Assembly (NCBI GenBank): GCA_964612145.1
Contig: CAZTBP010000018.1
Location: 24,261 to 88,260, forward strand
Reading direction: 5' to 3'
DNA length: 64,000 nucleotides
Source: JAGNLV01 sp964612145
GTDB lineage: Bacteria; Zixibacteria; MSB-5A5; GN15; FEB-12
Part shown: piece after piece, positions 46,904-55,938 of the stretch
How positions within the stretch are numbered: the first letter of the stretch is position 1
How the letters are laid out: each line of letters opens with the position of its first letter
Translations under genes and position numbers: made by a program
The notes under the pieces: generated by a model
Database searches by the model: none
What the model saw: only the letters and a program-made list of their open reading frames with translations
Told to the model about the DNA's origin: nothing

Positions 46904-48886
46904 TTACATGTAGTAGTCGAAGTCTGTTTCGCGCCGCATCCGACGGTGTACGCGGAATATGTGGAACGGTATAATCTGTGGATCCAGTTCCACGTAATTG
47001 TGGCCTCCCTGCCAGATGAACTTATCATCGCTGAGAAGATCGTAGACAAGATACGGCTGGTCGGGATCTATTCCCAGCCTGGCAAGCGGCAGGCGCACCC
47101 ACCCCGACTGCTTGTGGAACGGGTCCAGATTGACCAGAACCAGGATTACATTTGACAGGTCCTCGGTCGTCTTGCCGTAGAAGAGCATGAAATCATTGTC
47201 GACTTCGAAAAATTCAAGGTTGTTGGTTCTCTGGAGCGCTTCGTTTTCATGTCGAACCTGATTGATCATCGATATGATATCCGCGATGCTGCTTCTCTGC
47301 TTCAGGTCCCAGTTCTTCAGCTCGTATTTTTCCGAGTTCAGGTATTCTTCTTTCCCGACCACCGCCTCGTTCACACACAGCTCGAACGCCGGCCCGTACA
47401 TCCCATAGTTGGATGACAATGTTGCCGCCAGCACTTCGCGGATCAGAAACGCCGGGCGCCCGCCATACTGGAGAAACTCGGGTAAAATATCCGGTGTATT
47501 CGGCCAGAAATTGGGCCGGAAGTATTCGCGGACCTGACCGGTCGTCAACCCGGTGAGATACTCGATCAACTCCCACTTGCTGTTGCGCCAGGTGAAATAC
47601 GTGTACGACTGGCTGAACCCGACTTTCGCCAGACGCCCCATGACCTGCGGACGCGTGAACGCTTCGGCTAAGAAGATCGTATCCGGGTACTCCTTGCGCA
47701 CTTCGTTGATAGTCCACCGCCAGAACGGAAACGGCTTGGTGTGGGGGTTGTCGACCCGAAATATCTGCACACCTTTCGCGGCCCAGAACGTGAATACACT
47801 TCTCAGTTCTTCCCAGAGCGCTTCCCAGTCTTCGGTCTCGAAATTAAACGGGACGATGTCTTCGTACTTCTTTGGCGGGTTCTCGGCGTACTGGATGGAA
47901 CCATCGGGCCGCCAGAGGAACCATTCCGGGTGTTCCTTGATATACGGATGATCAGGCGAACACTGAAAGGCGATGTCCAGCGCGACCTCTATCCCCAGCT
48001 TCTTCGCAGCACTTACGAAGTGCTCGAAATCCTTCATAGTGCCAAGCTCCGGGTGCACGGCTTTGTGCCCGCCGGACCTGGCGCCAATTGCCCAAGGGCT
48101 GCCCGGGTCACCTTTCTTGGATCTCGTGGCGTTGTTTTTTCCCTTGCGATTGGTCGTTCCGATCGGGTGAATCGGCGGGAGATAGACCACATCAAAGCCC
48201 ATCTCCGCCAGCCGAGGGAGGAGTTTTTCGGCCTCTTTGAAGGTGCCGTGTTTCCCCTTGGCTCCAAAGGATCTCGGGAAGAACTCATACCAGGTCGAAA
48301 ACAGCGCTTTCTTGCGTTCAACCTCGACCCGAAGCTCACGGGCATAACGGGTCGCCAATTTTCTTTCAGGGTGGGCCTCCATTAGTCGGGAAAGATCCTC
48401 ATTCAGGGCGGTTGCGACCGCCTCATCGGTATCGTCAGTCGACTCCAGCCGTTCCGCAAACTTCTTCAGTTGCTTGGCGGCGTCTTTGGTCGCCCGTGCC
48501 GCGCCCTGCTTTACTAATTCCGCGCCAATTTGGAGATCGACCCGTATATCCTGGCCGGCAGCCACTTTCTTGCGAAGATCCATTTGCCAGGTGGCGAAGT
48601 GATCAATTCGCCCCTCGACGGTGAACCGGTAGCCAGCCCGGTCGGCGGCGGTGAAGACGCCCTCCCAGCGGTCGTTGCGGAGCGGCCGCATGCGAATTTC
48701 GTGAAACTCTTTTTCGTTTTCGGTCCGATATAGAAGGGCGGCTGCGATCTGATCGTGGCCATCGGAGAAAACGCTGGCCCGGACAGTCACATCCTCGCCG
48801 AGGACCCGTTTGACCGGGAATTCTCCAGCGTCGATTTCCGGTTCCACATTCTGTATTGTAACTCGTTGTCTTCCTTGTAAATGCAA
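46904..48886 (-). CDS. glgE: Alpha-1,4-glucan:maltose-1-phosphate maltosyltransferase (GH13_3)
   Basis: Extends alpha-1,4-glucan using maltose 1-phosphate. 660 aa, family size. N-terminal domain (about 1-115, VTIQNVEPEIDAGEFPVKR, with domain S helices to about 190), barrel with WYEFFPRSFG and VYLPPIHPIG(TTNRKGKNN), nucleophile Asp379 in FRVDNPHTKP and acid/base Glu408 in FLAEAFTRP. The start is TTG at 48886, chosen because AAGGAG lies five bases before it and the homologous text begins here. First gene of the glucan cluster, behind an AT-rich promoter-like region. Makes the linear chains that GlgB branches. Confidence 0.95.
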   Translation of the reverse strand: MHLQGRQRVTIQNVEPEIDAGEFPVKRVLGEDVTVRASVFSDGHDQIAAALLYRTENEKEFHEIRMRPLRNDRWEGVFTAADRAGYRFTVEGRIDHFATWQMDLRKKVAAGQDIRVDLQIGAELVKQGAARATKDAAKQLKKFAERLESTDDTDEAVATALNEDLSRLMEAHPERKLATRYARELRVEVERKKALFSTWYEFFPRSFGAKGKHGTFKEAEKLLPRLAEMGFDVVYLPPIHPIGTTNRKGKNNATRSKKGDPGSPWAIGARSGGHKAVHPELGTMKDFEHFVSAAKKLGIEVALDIAFQCSPDHPYIKEHPEWFLWRPDGSIQYAENPPKKYEDIVPFNFETEDWEALWEELRSVFTFWAAKGVQIFRVDNPHTKPFPFWRWTINEVRKEYPDTIFLAEAFTRPQVMGRLAKVGFSQSYTYFTWRNSKWELIEYLTGLTTGQVREYFRPNFWPNTPDILPEFLQYGGRPAFLIREVLAATLSSNYGMYGPAFELCVNEAVVGKEEYLNSEKYELKNWDLKQRSSIADIISMINQVRHENEALQRTNNLEFFEVDNDFMLFYGKTTEDLSNVILVLVNLDPFHKQSGWVRLPLARLGIDPDQPYLVYDLLSDDKFIWQGGHNYVELDPQIIPFHIFRVHRRMRRETDFDYYM

Positions 48887-48967
48887 TGATTCTCCTTCCG
48901 TGAGCTCGGCACGTCAGTCCCTCCAGGCAGGCCCCGAAATCGTTCATTTCAGGCTTTTCGGGAGACC

Positions 48968-48989
48968 ACATGCAATGTTAATCGCATGT
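48968..48989. promoter_or_regulatory. Operator-like palindrome upstream of glgE
   Basis: ACATGC (48968-48973) and GCATGT (48984-48989) are perfect inverted arms around a 10-bp AT-rich centre, about 80 bp ahead of the glgE start and just downstream of the promoter-like boxes. The position suits a repressor site for the glucan cluster. The binding protein is unknown. Confidence 0.4.
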
Positions 48990-48993
48990 TTTC

Positions 48994-49027
48994 AAGATAA
49001 GTAAGCAAAATGTTAAGTCTTTGTCAA
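48994..49027 (-). promoter_or_regulatory. Possible promoter of the glucan/trehalose cluster
   Basis: On the minus strand a consensus TTGACA (49022-49027) lies in an AT-rich stretch. The -10 is poor: TTACTT at 17 bp (48999-49004), or TATCTT a few bases later (48994-48999). The site is suggested mainly by the -35, the AT content and the position before glgE. Confidence 0.3.
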
Positions 49028-49170
49028 ATAGATACTTAACGCATCGGCTCTGTTGCAGCAAAACCGGTGGCGCAGAGCATCCAATTTCACGCTTCGCGCG
49101 CCCGGTAAGTCTCCACTCCGGCCGGGGAAATCACTTGGGGTAAAGGCGGTTAGACGTTCGCTCCCGGCAT

Positions 49171-49713
49171 TCAATAGTTGGAACGCACCGGAAGGGTAAA
49201 AAGTTCGTTGCCTGGCGGGAATTGCAGGACATTGATGCCATCGGCGCAGGCTGTAATTGGCAGTTCGGTCTTGTGACAGATCTCTATCGCCCGAGGCAAA
49301 AGTTCGCAAGGGAGGCCGTCGGCCAGAGTACAATGCGGCACCCAGATGCCAGGACGGTAATAATCGCGGAGCCCTTCACCGCAGACGCTAAAGGTCCGAT
49401 GGAAATCGGCGTGGAGGACGAGCAGGTCGGCGGTGACTGTCACGCCAAAAAACACTGCCGACTCTTCCGCCCGGGGAAAGACGCCGACGCTTGACAGAAT
49501 TATCGGAAAAGAGGCGTAGCGCTCGGCAAATTCGGCCAGGAATGCTTTGCAGGCGGCTTTGTCCAGTTCATCGGCGATGCCCAGCGTGATATGCGGTCGA
49601 AACGGGCTGGTGAGCATCTGTGATGAGACTTCCCGATCAGCCAGCTCCTGCCACACTCCGTTGACGATAGTCGAAGTCTGTTTGTCCAGCGTGTATCCTA
49701 TAGCGTACGGCAT
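49171..49713 (-). CDS. 2H phosphoesterase / 2'-5' RNA ligase family protein (LigT-like)
   Basis: Protein of 180 aa with the two H-x-T motifs that define the 2H superfamily: HITLG (about residue 42) and HCTLA (about residue 128). Members open 2',3'-cyclic phosphates or act as RNA ligases/cyclic phosphodiesterases in vitro; the true substrate is usually unknown. It begins 3 bp after the metallophosphoesterase stop, so the two phosphoesterases form an operon. Length fits the bacterial LigT group. Start MPYAIG at 49713 has no strong ribosome site, consistent with coupled translation. Confidence 0.82.
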   Translation of the reverse strand: MPYAIGYTLDKQTSTIVNGVWQELADREVSSQMLTSPFRPHITLGIADELDKAACKAFLAEFAERYASFPIILSSVGVFPRAEESAVFFGVTVTADLLVLHADFHRTFSVCGEGLRDYYRPGIWVPHCTLADGLPCELLPRAIEICHKTELPITACADGINVLQFPPGNELFTLPVRSNY

Positions 49714-49716
49714 GAG

Positions 49717-50436
49717 TCAGACGTTTTTCCCGAAAAACTCGTTCAAAATGAAGTTTTTGCACGGCACTTTGCGGCGATCATAGTCCTTTTGCAGTTCACT
49801 ATCGTCGTAAGGGACCGCTTCATACGAGATCCGATACCCGCCGCGCTGAAATTCCAGCACACAGTAGCGTGCCAGGGGCCGATAAAAACAGCCCAGCGCC
49901 CCGGGGTTGATATACCTTGTTTTGCCTTGAACGTCCGAGAACGGATGACTGTGCCCGTAAAAGAGAAGTTCCGTGTGAAACTGCGCGAAGATACTGTCAA
50001 GTTCATCCGGCCCGGGATCATCGCGCATGACGGAGACGAAATCGTTTAGTCCGGGAGAGAGACCGTAGTGGACAAATGTTACACCGACGCCGTTGAATTC
50101 GTGCTGTATATAATACGGCCACTTTTCCAACTCGTTACGGTAGCCGTCGGACAACTGCTCGGCAGTCCAGCGACAGTGGACAGCTTCGCGCTCCTTCATA
50201 ATGCTGGGCAACGGGTCCGGCATGCCATGGACAAAGATCGCATCGTGATTCCCCATGATAAACGAACTGCGGGGGATGCTCAGAAGTGCATCCAGCGTCT
50301 CGGCCGGATATGGCCCGATATCAATCGCATCACCGGTATGAACGGCCAGATCATAGCCCTCGGCTTCGATAACTTTGCGGAAAGCAAGAACCGCCGGCAG
50401 GTTGGCGTGGGTATCGGTAAACACAATGATCTTCAT
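49717..50436 (-). CDS. Calcineurin-like metallophosphoesterase (YfcE/MPP superfamily)
   Basis: Predicted di-metal phosphoesterase of 239 aa. All ligand motifs are present: FTDTHAN (D-x-H), HTGDAIDIG (GD), MGNHDAIF (GNHD), FVHYG and FYGHSHPF (GH-x-H). Start at the ATG at 50436, preceded by GAGGAG; a GTG/ATG five codons earlier is open but less well placed. Related to small phosphodiesterases such as YfcE/MJ0936. It is co-transcribed with the LigT-like gene 3 bp downstream, which suggests they act on related cyclic or phosphodiester substrates. Substrate not known. Confidence 0.87.
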   Translation of the reverse strand: MKIIVFTDTHANLPAVLAFRKVIEAEGYDLAVHTGDAIDIGPYPAETLDALLSIPRSSFIMGNHDAIFVHGMPDPLPSIMKEREAVHCRWTAEQLSDGYRNELEKWPYYIQHEFNGVGVTFVHYGLSPGLNDFVSVMRDDPGPDELDSIFAQFHTELLFYGHSHPFSDVQGKTRYINPGALGCFYRPLARYCVLEFQRGGYRISYEAVPYDDSELQKDYDRRKVPCKNFILNEFFGKNV

Positions 50437-50586
50437 AGCGACGCTCCTCAATCAAACTACGTTACATTCCGGCGGCGTGCAAGTGATTCCCGCGATTAGC
50501 CGGAAAGCGGTTGTACACGCAAGGTCACTTCTTTACATTGGGAAAAGATGAAATGTGCGATGTCTCGACAATGATGGAGGCTCAGA

Positions 50587-51960
50587 TTGGAAGCATTCAA
50601 GTACCACGTATACATATGTACTCAGCAGAAGCCCGATGGTATCCCCTGTTGCTGCGCCAACGGTTCTGAAAAAGTGCTCGCAGCAATGAGGCGAGAGGTC
50701 GCCGACCGGGGACTGGCCGACACGGTGCAAATCACAACCAGCGGTTCAATCGGCCTGTGTAATTCCGGTCCGAATATGATCGTGTATCCCGAGGGCGTTT
50801 GGTACTCCGGCGTGACCATTGGCGACGTACCGGAGATCGTGCAGAGTCATTTCGCCGCAGGTCAGCCGGTCGAACGCCTAATGCGAACGGACCTCGATGC
50901 CCTCCGGCAGGAGATCGACAGTAACAAGGCGAAAATGATCGCAGGGATGAAAGCCAAAGAGGAAGCCGGTATGCTGCCCGATGATATCGTCGAGGACATC
51001 CGGAGCTTCTGGACAAGCCGGATGCTGCTGACGGCTATCGAACTGGACATCTTTACTGCTGTCGCAAAAGGGGGCGATGTCAAAAAAGTCGCTGCACAGA
51101 TTAATGCCAGTGAACGTGGGACAGAGATGATGCTCAATGTCCTCACAGCCTATAGTCTCCTGGAGAAGAAGAACGGCACCTATGTCAATGGTCCGATTGC
51201 TGAACGCTATCTGGTTGAGGGCGGGCCAAGTGATTCACGTATCAGCCTGATGCACCAGGTTGCTCTTTGGAACCGATGGAACTCACTGACCGAGTGTGTC
51301 CGGGAGGGAACCTCGGTGACGTACGAGGGTCGGATGGAAGATCGTGATTCCAAGTGGACCGAGGCATTTATCGCCGCGATGCATAAATCGGCCGGCTTTC
51401 GAGCCGGACAGGTAGTCAACGCGTTGGATGCCTCCAAATTCACGCGGATGCTGGATGTTGGCGGCGGTTCGGGCGCCTATTCGATCGCGTTTGCCAGGGC
51501 GAATCCATCGCTGCATGCCGAGGTCTTCGATACGGAGTCCGTAACACCCATTGCCAGGCGGCATATAGACGCTGCCGGAGTAGCCGACCGGGTGTCCACG
51601 CGGTCCGGCGACCTCCACACCGACAAACTCGGCGCCGGCTTTGACCTCGTCTTCATCTCGGCAATTTACCACATGCTAAGCCCGGACGATTGCCTGGAGC
51701 TTTCGCAGAAAGCCTACGAGACACTCACCCCCGGCGGCACCATAGTCTTGCAGGATTTTATTCTGAATCCGGAAAAGACTGCCCCGTTCACCGGGGCGCT
51801 GTTTGCCCTGAACATGCTGGTGGCGACGAAAGCAGGAAATTCGTACAGTATCTCAGAATATACCGACTGGCTGACCGAAGCCGGCTTTCAGAATGTACGG
51901 CATGTGCCGCTGGCCGGACCGACCGGTCTCGTTGTCGCTCAGTGTCCGGAGGTCAAGTAG
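50587..51960 (+). CDS. Thioredoxin-like [2Fe-2S] ferredoxin domain fused to an O-methyltransferase
   Basis: Fusion of 457 aa. Start is TTG at 50587, with GGAGG six bases before it; nearby ATGs are out of frame. Residues 1-85 match thioredoxin-like ferredoxins (YHVYICTQQKP, GSEKVLAAM, GPNMIVYPEGVWYSGV). Cys11, a CCC cluster at 21-23 and Cys58 are present, but the expected Cys four residues before Cys58 is Ser54, so one normal cluster ligand is missing. Residues about 130-457 are a plant/ASMT-type O-methyltransferase: dimerisation domain (SRMLLTAIELDIFTAVA), SAM motif LDVGGGSGAYSIAFA at about 288 and LQDFILNPE. It lies 2 bp ahead of an amino acid decarboxylase gene. Confidence 0.82.
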   Translation: MEAFKYHVYICTQQKPDGIPCCCANGSEKVLAAMRREVADRGLADTVQITTSGSIGLCNSGPNMIVYPEGVWYSGVTIGDVPEIVQSHFAAGQPVERLMRTDLDALRQEIDSNKAKMIAGMKAKEEAGMLPDDIVEDIRSFWTSRMLLTAIELDIFTAVAKGGDVKKVAAQINASERGTEMMLNVLTAYSLLEKKNGTYVNGPIAERYLVEGGPSDSRISLMHQVALWNRWNSLTECVREGTSVTYEGRMEDRDSKWTEAFIAAMHKSAGFRAGQVVNALDASKFTRMLDVGGGSGAYSIAFARANPSLHAEVFDTESVTPIARRHIDAAGVADRVSTRSGDLHTDKLGAGFDLVFISAIYHMLSPDDCLELSQKAYETLTPGGTIVLQDFILNPEKTAPFTGALFALNMLVATKAGNSYSISEYTDWLTEAGFQNVRHVPLAGPTGLVVAQCPEVK

Positions 51961-51962
51961 CT

Positions 51963-53390
51963 ATGGATCTCAAGGAATTTCGCCGTCACGCCCACGACCT
52001 GGTAGACTGGATGGCTGACTATCTTGAAAACGTGCGGGACTACCCCCCGAAATCTCAGGTCAACCCGGGGGATATTCTTAGAGAACTGCCTGACGATCCG
52101 CCGGAAAACGGCGAACCGTTTGAACAGATTTTTGCCGATTTCGAACAGATCATCATGCCCGGCATCACCCACTGGCAGCACCCGTGTTTTATGGCTTACT
52201 TCCCGGCCAACTCCTCCCCGCCGTCGGTGCTGGGGGAAATGCTGACCTCGACTTTAGCTGCGCAGTGCATGATCTGGCAAACATCGCCCGCCGCCGCCGA
52301 ATTGGAAGAGCGGACGATGGACTGGCTGGGCGCGATGCTCGGATTACCGGGTGAATGGCACGGTGTCATCCAGGACAGCGCCTCGACCGCCACGCTTTGC
52401 TCGCTTCTCACGGCGCGCGAGAAGTTCTTCGACTACCAGATTAATGAAAACGGTCTGCAGGGTGAACCGGTGTTCGCCGTCTACTACTCCTCGGAAACTC
52501 ACTCCTCGATTGAGAAGGACGTCAAGATTGCGGGACTGGGGCGGGCCAACGTGTGTAAGATCGAAGTCGATCGAGACTATGCCCTCAAACCCGGGGCACT
52601 CGAGGCCGCCATTGTGCGCGACCGCGCCGCCGGCATAATACCCCTGTGTGTTGTGGCCACTATCGGAACCACGGGCTCGACCGCAATCGATCCGCTGGGG
52701 CCGATCAGCGATATTTGCTCGCGTCATGATGTCTGGCTGCATGTCGATGCCGCCTATGCCGGGACGGCGCTGGTTCTGCCGGAGATGCGCTATATGATCG
52801 AAGGCATCGAGGCTGTTGACACCTTTGTGTTTAATCCGCATAAGTGGATGATGACCAACTTCGACTGCTCGGCGTATTTCGTTAAAGACAAAGAGGCACT
52901 TATCCGAACGTTCGAAATTCACCCGGAGTACCTCAAGACGAAGGAGACTCAGGTCGTTAACAATTACCGCGACTGGGGCGTCCCGCTGGGACGACGGTTC
53001 CGGGCGCTGAAACTCTGGTTTGTGCTCCGAAGCTACGGGGTTAGAGGTATTCAGGAGAAAGTCCGCTATCACCTGGGGCTGGCCGAAAGCGTAAAAGAGC
53101 GGATCGAGGCCTCCGATGACTTTCAGTTATTGGCGCCGGTGCCGTTTTCGCTGGTCTGCTTCCGATATGCTCCGCCGGAAATAACCGATGAGCAGTCACT
53201 GAACGCACTCAACGAACGGCTGCTCGACGAGATCAACAAGTCCGGAAAGCTTTTCCTGACACATACCAAGCTCGGCGAAAACTATACGATCCGGATAGTG
53301 ACCTCGCAAACAAATGTCACCCAGGCTGATGTTGACCTGGCCTGGAAGATCATCACCGACACGGCTCGAAGGCTGCATAAAACCGGATAA
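51963..53390 (+). CDS. Aromatic-L-amino-acid decarboxylase family (group II PLP decarboxylase)
   Basis: PLP-dependent decarboxylase of 475 aa. Start at the ATG at 51963 (MDLKEFRRHAHDLVDW), the normal family beginning; the frame is open 273 bp upstream inside the methyltransferase gene, but that is shadow. Motifs: ITHWQHPCFMAYFPAN, HSSIEKD, the cofactor Asp/Ala in LHVDAAYAG and the Schiff-base Lys294 in NPHKWMM. Likely substrates are tryptophan, tyrosine, DOPA or phenylalanine; the sequence does not decide. Two bases separate it from the ferredoxin-methyltransferase gene, which suggests one pathway that decarboxylates and methylates an aromatic compound. Confidence 0.9.
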   Translation: MDLKEFRRHAHDLVDWMADYLENVRDYPPKSQVNPGDILRELPDDPPENGEPFEQIFADFEQIIMPGITHWQHPCFMAYFPANSSPPSVLGEMLTSTLAAQCMIWQTSPAAAELEERTMDWLGAMLGLPGEWHGVIQDSASTATLCSLLTAREKFFDYQINENGLQGEPVFAVYYSSETHSSIEKDVKIAGLGRANVCKIEVDRDYALKPGALEAAIVRDRAAGIIPLCVVATIGTTGSTAIDPLGPISDICSRHDVWLHVDAAYAGTALVLPEMRYMIEGIEAVDTFVFNPHKWMMTNFDCSAYFVKDKEALIRTFEIHPEYLKTKETQVVNNYRDWGVPLGRRFRALKLWFVLRSYGVRGIQEKVRYHLGLAESVKERIEASDDFQLLAPVPFSLVCFRYAPPEITDEQSLNALNERLLDEINKSGKLFLTHTKLGENYTIRIVTSQTNVTQADVDLAWKIITDTARRLHKTG

Positions 53391-53483
53391 AGCGAGCAAC
53401 CTTGGCTTCTTCCGGTCGTAAACCGGGTAGTCGGCAGTCAGTTGGATGCCGCCGAATCCCGGCGGCCTAGGCTGGGGAAAAAG

Positions 53484-54869
53484 ATGAATCAGGAAATATC
53501 GGACAGTGGCGCCGGGCAAAGTGTACCGCCGCCAGCGCAAACAGACCTTCAGCCGCTCGGTCCCATCGCCGCCGCCGAACGATATCGATCCATTGATATT
53601 CTTCGAGGCATCGCGGTTCTTGGAATCCTCGTCATCAACATTCTCATTTTTGGGCTTCCGCAACAGGCGATGACAGATCCGACCAGCCTTGGCGAGCCGA
53701 ACACTATCGGCTGGATCGCCTGGGGTATAAGCGAACTGTTCTTTTTCCAGAAATTCATGACGATTTTCTCCCTGCTGTTTGGCGCGGGGGTAATTCTCAT
53801 GTACCAGCGGGCGGAATCCCGGGGGATTGAATTTGGACGGACCTACTACCGACGGATCCTGATTCTGCTTCTTATTGGGTTTCTCCACGGCTGTTTCTGG
53901 TGGGGTGATATTCTGTTCTCGTATGCGGTCTGCGGACTGCTCATCTGGCTGTTCCGACGACTATCCCCGACTAAATTAGTTGTCATCGGATCGCTGGTCA
54001 TGTTCGTTGCAATGTCGGTGTTTTACGGTCTCGGCACCGGATTCAACTATGTCGAACAGGTGCATCTCGAGGCCCAGGCAGCGCTTGAGGCAGGCGAGGA
54101 ACTTACGAAATCGCAACAGACCATGACAGACATCTGGCGGGGAATCGAAGAAGGGATGCTCGGCTCAGAAGCAGCAATGAAAGAACATATAGAGACCTTC
54201 CGGTCCCGACCGCTGTCGACCTTTCTCAGCAACGCTGTGCAGGCGGTTGTTAACCAGACTTTCGTGCTGTTCGGATTTGTTATCTGGCGAGCGGGCGGGC
54301 TGATGCTGATTGGCATGGGATTGATGAAAACCGGTGTCTTTACCGGCCAACGATCAAACCGGTACTATGCCTGGATGATGTCTCTCGGCTACGCTGCCGG
54401 CTTTCCGCTGACCTTAGTTGGCATGGCCAAGCTGCTGGAGTCAGATTTCTCTCTCGGGACTGGTCTCCAGGTGATGGGCGGAGTGGGATATATCTCGAGC
54501 GTCCTCGTGGGATTCGGCCATGTCGGACTGATAATGCTGCTGTACAAGTCAGGAAAGCTGGAAAAACTCATGCGGCGTTTTGCCGCTGTGGGGCGCATGG
54601 CACTGACCAATTACGTTTTCCACTCCGTGGCTTTTGTCTTCGTGTTCTGGAGCTACGGGTTCGGCCTGTATGCTTACTTTGACCGTGCCACGCTCCTGTT
54701 GTTTGTGCTCGGTATGTGGACGCTGCAGCTCTGGCTCAGTCCGATATGGCTGCAGCACTTCAAGTTTGGACCAGTCGAATGGCTCTGGCGATCCTGGACA
54801 TACAAAAATAAGCAGCCGATGCGCCTCGCACCGGCTGCGGAATCGGCTGCAGTTGAAGCATCGGTCTAG
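53484..54869 (+). CDS. DUF418 family membrane protein
   Basis: Polytopic membrane protein of 461 aa, start at the ATG at 53484 after GGGGAAAAAG. The N-terminal SIDILRGIAVLGILVINI segment is typical of DUF418/HGSNAT-like proteins, thought to be transporters or acyltransferase-like. About ten hydrophobic helices; the C-terminal DUF418 block includes GRMALTNYVFHSV and the final GPVEWLWRSWTY motif. A soluble insert at about 195-245 is charged. It is 93 bp after the decarboxylase, possibly in the same operon. Its last 4 bp overlap those of the convergent SDR gene. Substrate unknown. Confidence 0.85.
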   Translation: MNQEISDSGAGQSVPPPAQTDLQPLGPIAAAERYRSIDILRGIAVLGILVINILIFGLPQQAMTDPTSLGEPNTIGWIAWGISELFFFQKFMTIFSLLFGAGVILMYQRAESRGIEFGRTYYRRILILLLIGFLHGCFWWGDILFSYAVCGLLIWLFRRLSPTKLVVIGSLVMFVAMSVFYGLGTGFNYVEQVHLEAQAALEAGEELTKSQQTMTDIWRGIEEGMLGSEAAMKEHIETFRSRPLSTFLSNAVQAVVNQTFVLFGFVIWRAGGLMLIGMGLMKTGVFTGQRSNRYYAWMMSLGYAAGFPLTLVGMAKLLESDFSLGTGLQVMGGVGYISSVLVGFGHVGLIMLLYKSGKLEKLMRRFAAVGRMALTNYVFHSVAFVFVFWSYGFGLYAYFDRATLLLFVLGMWTLQLWLSPIWLQHFKFGPVEWLWRSWTYKNKQPMRLAPAAESAAVEASV

Positions 54870-55621
54870 CCGCAAAGAACGGCACCGCCGTTGACGTTCA
54901 GGATCTCGCCGGTAATAAATGTTGAAAGATCCGAGGCCATGAACAGAATCGGCCCGGCCAGCTCTTCTGGACGCCCGCCCCGTCCCAGCGGTATAACCGA
55001 ACGGATATTTGCACTGCCCTCACCCTTGAGTGCCTCCGCGCTCATATCGGTTTCTACCCAGCCGGGGGCTACGCAGTTAACACGGATGCCGTAGTCGGCC
55101 AGCTCAGGGGCAAGCGATTTGGTGAGACTGATCACGCCCCCTTTGGTCGCGGCGTATGGCGAGTAATATGCCTCGCCTCGCTGACCGGCTGTAGATGATA
55201 TGTTGATGATGTTTCCGGATTTCTGCTTTTTCATATGCGGTATCACCGCCGTGCAGACATAAAAAGTCCCCATCAGGTTGATATCAATCGTCTCCTGCAG
55301 TCGCTCGCGGGTGATTTCATCGATCGGGTTGTTAATCCAGACGCCGGCGTTGTTTATGACACAGTCAATCCGCCCGAACTCGGCCACGACGTCCTCCACC
55401 ATTTCATCAACCTGATCCTTGTCGGCAACATCAGCCTGAAAAGCGGCGGCCCGAACGGACTGTGCCCGGCATTGCGTGACAACTTCCTTTGCTGCGTCCT
55501 TGTCCGAACGGTAATTGATAGCGACATGCCCGCCGGCCCCGGCAAACATGACGGCCGTAGCCCGGCCGATCCCCCGTGATCCGCCGGTAATCAGAGTAAT
55601 GCTGCCGTTGAGGGCTATCAT
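54866..55621 (-). CDS. SDR family oxidoreductase (FabG-like)
   Basis: Short-chain dehydrogenase of 251 aa. NADP-binding TGGSRGIGRA (residues 12-21), NNAGV (89-93 region), catalytic Ser in INISSTAGQRG and Tyr/Lys in YSPYAATKGG, then LAPELADYGIRVNCVAPGW and the C-terminal FITGEILNVNGGAVLCG. All active-site residues are present. FabG (3-oxoacyl-ACP reductase) is the nearest well-known member, but with no other fatty-acid genes nearby it may reduce another ketone. A single gene, convergent with DUF418. Confidence 0.88.
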   Translation of the reverse strand: MIALNGSITLITGGSRGIGRATAVMFAGAGGHVAINYRSDKDAAKEVVTQCRAQSVRAAAFQADVADKDQVDEMVEDVVAEFGRIDCVINNAGVWINNPIDEITRERLQETIDINLMGTFYVCTAVIPHMKKQKSGNIINISSTAGQRGEAYYSPYAATKGGVISLTKSLAPELADYGIRVNCVAPGWVETDMSAEALKGEGSANIRSVIPLGRGGRPEELAGPILFMASDLSTFITGEILNVNGGAVLCG

Positions 55622-55938
55622 AAGTTCCTCCAGTAGAGTCTCCGTTTCGATTTGTTGATCAAAAGGTAACCATTATCATCGCGCAATCAAGACTAACCTG
55701 CCGTTACCTTAACAGACCTCCACCCTCTCGGGACTTAAGCGGTGAACTAAAAGTGACGAGAAATCAATTGGAATCGGATGGATACGCCTGACCGATGCGG
55801 TCGTACTGTGCGACAGGCAGCAACGGACCAGGAACTGAACGTGGTTGAAACGCAAGGCGCCGGTTGCCGCTTTGGCCGCCGGTGTGTCTTTCCCCAGCTC
55901 AGGTATGAATCACGTCTCGCCGCCTGCAGGAGTCGCTT
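55622..55938. other. Intergenic region before the SDR gene (317 bp)
   Basis: Lies between the SDR start and the aldo/keto reductase stop, both on the minus strand. It presumably carries the SDR promoter. I see no gene, clear hairpin or repeat in it. Confidence 0.5.

Noticed and set aside
45411..46913. 500-codon plus-strand frame opposite treS-maltokinase
   Set aside because: Antisense shadow of a well-conserved fusion enzyme; no ribosome site or domain.
51690..51962. N-terminal extension of the decarboxylase frame inside the methyltransferase gene
   Set aside because: The upstream codons are Arg/His/Cys-rich shadow of the methyltransferase; the family start is at 51963.
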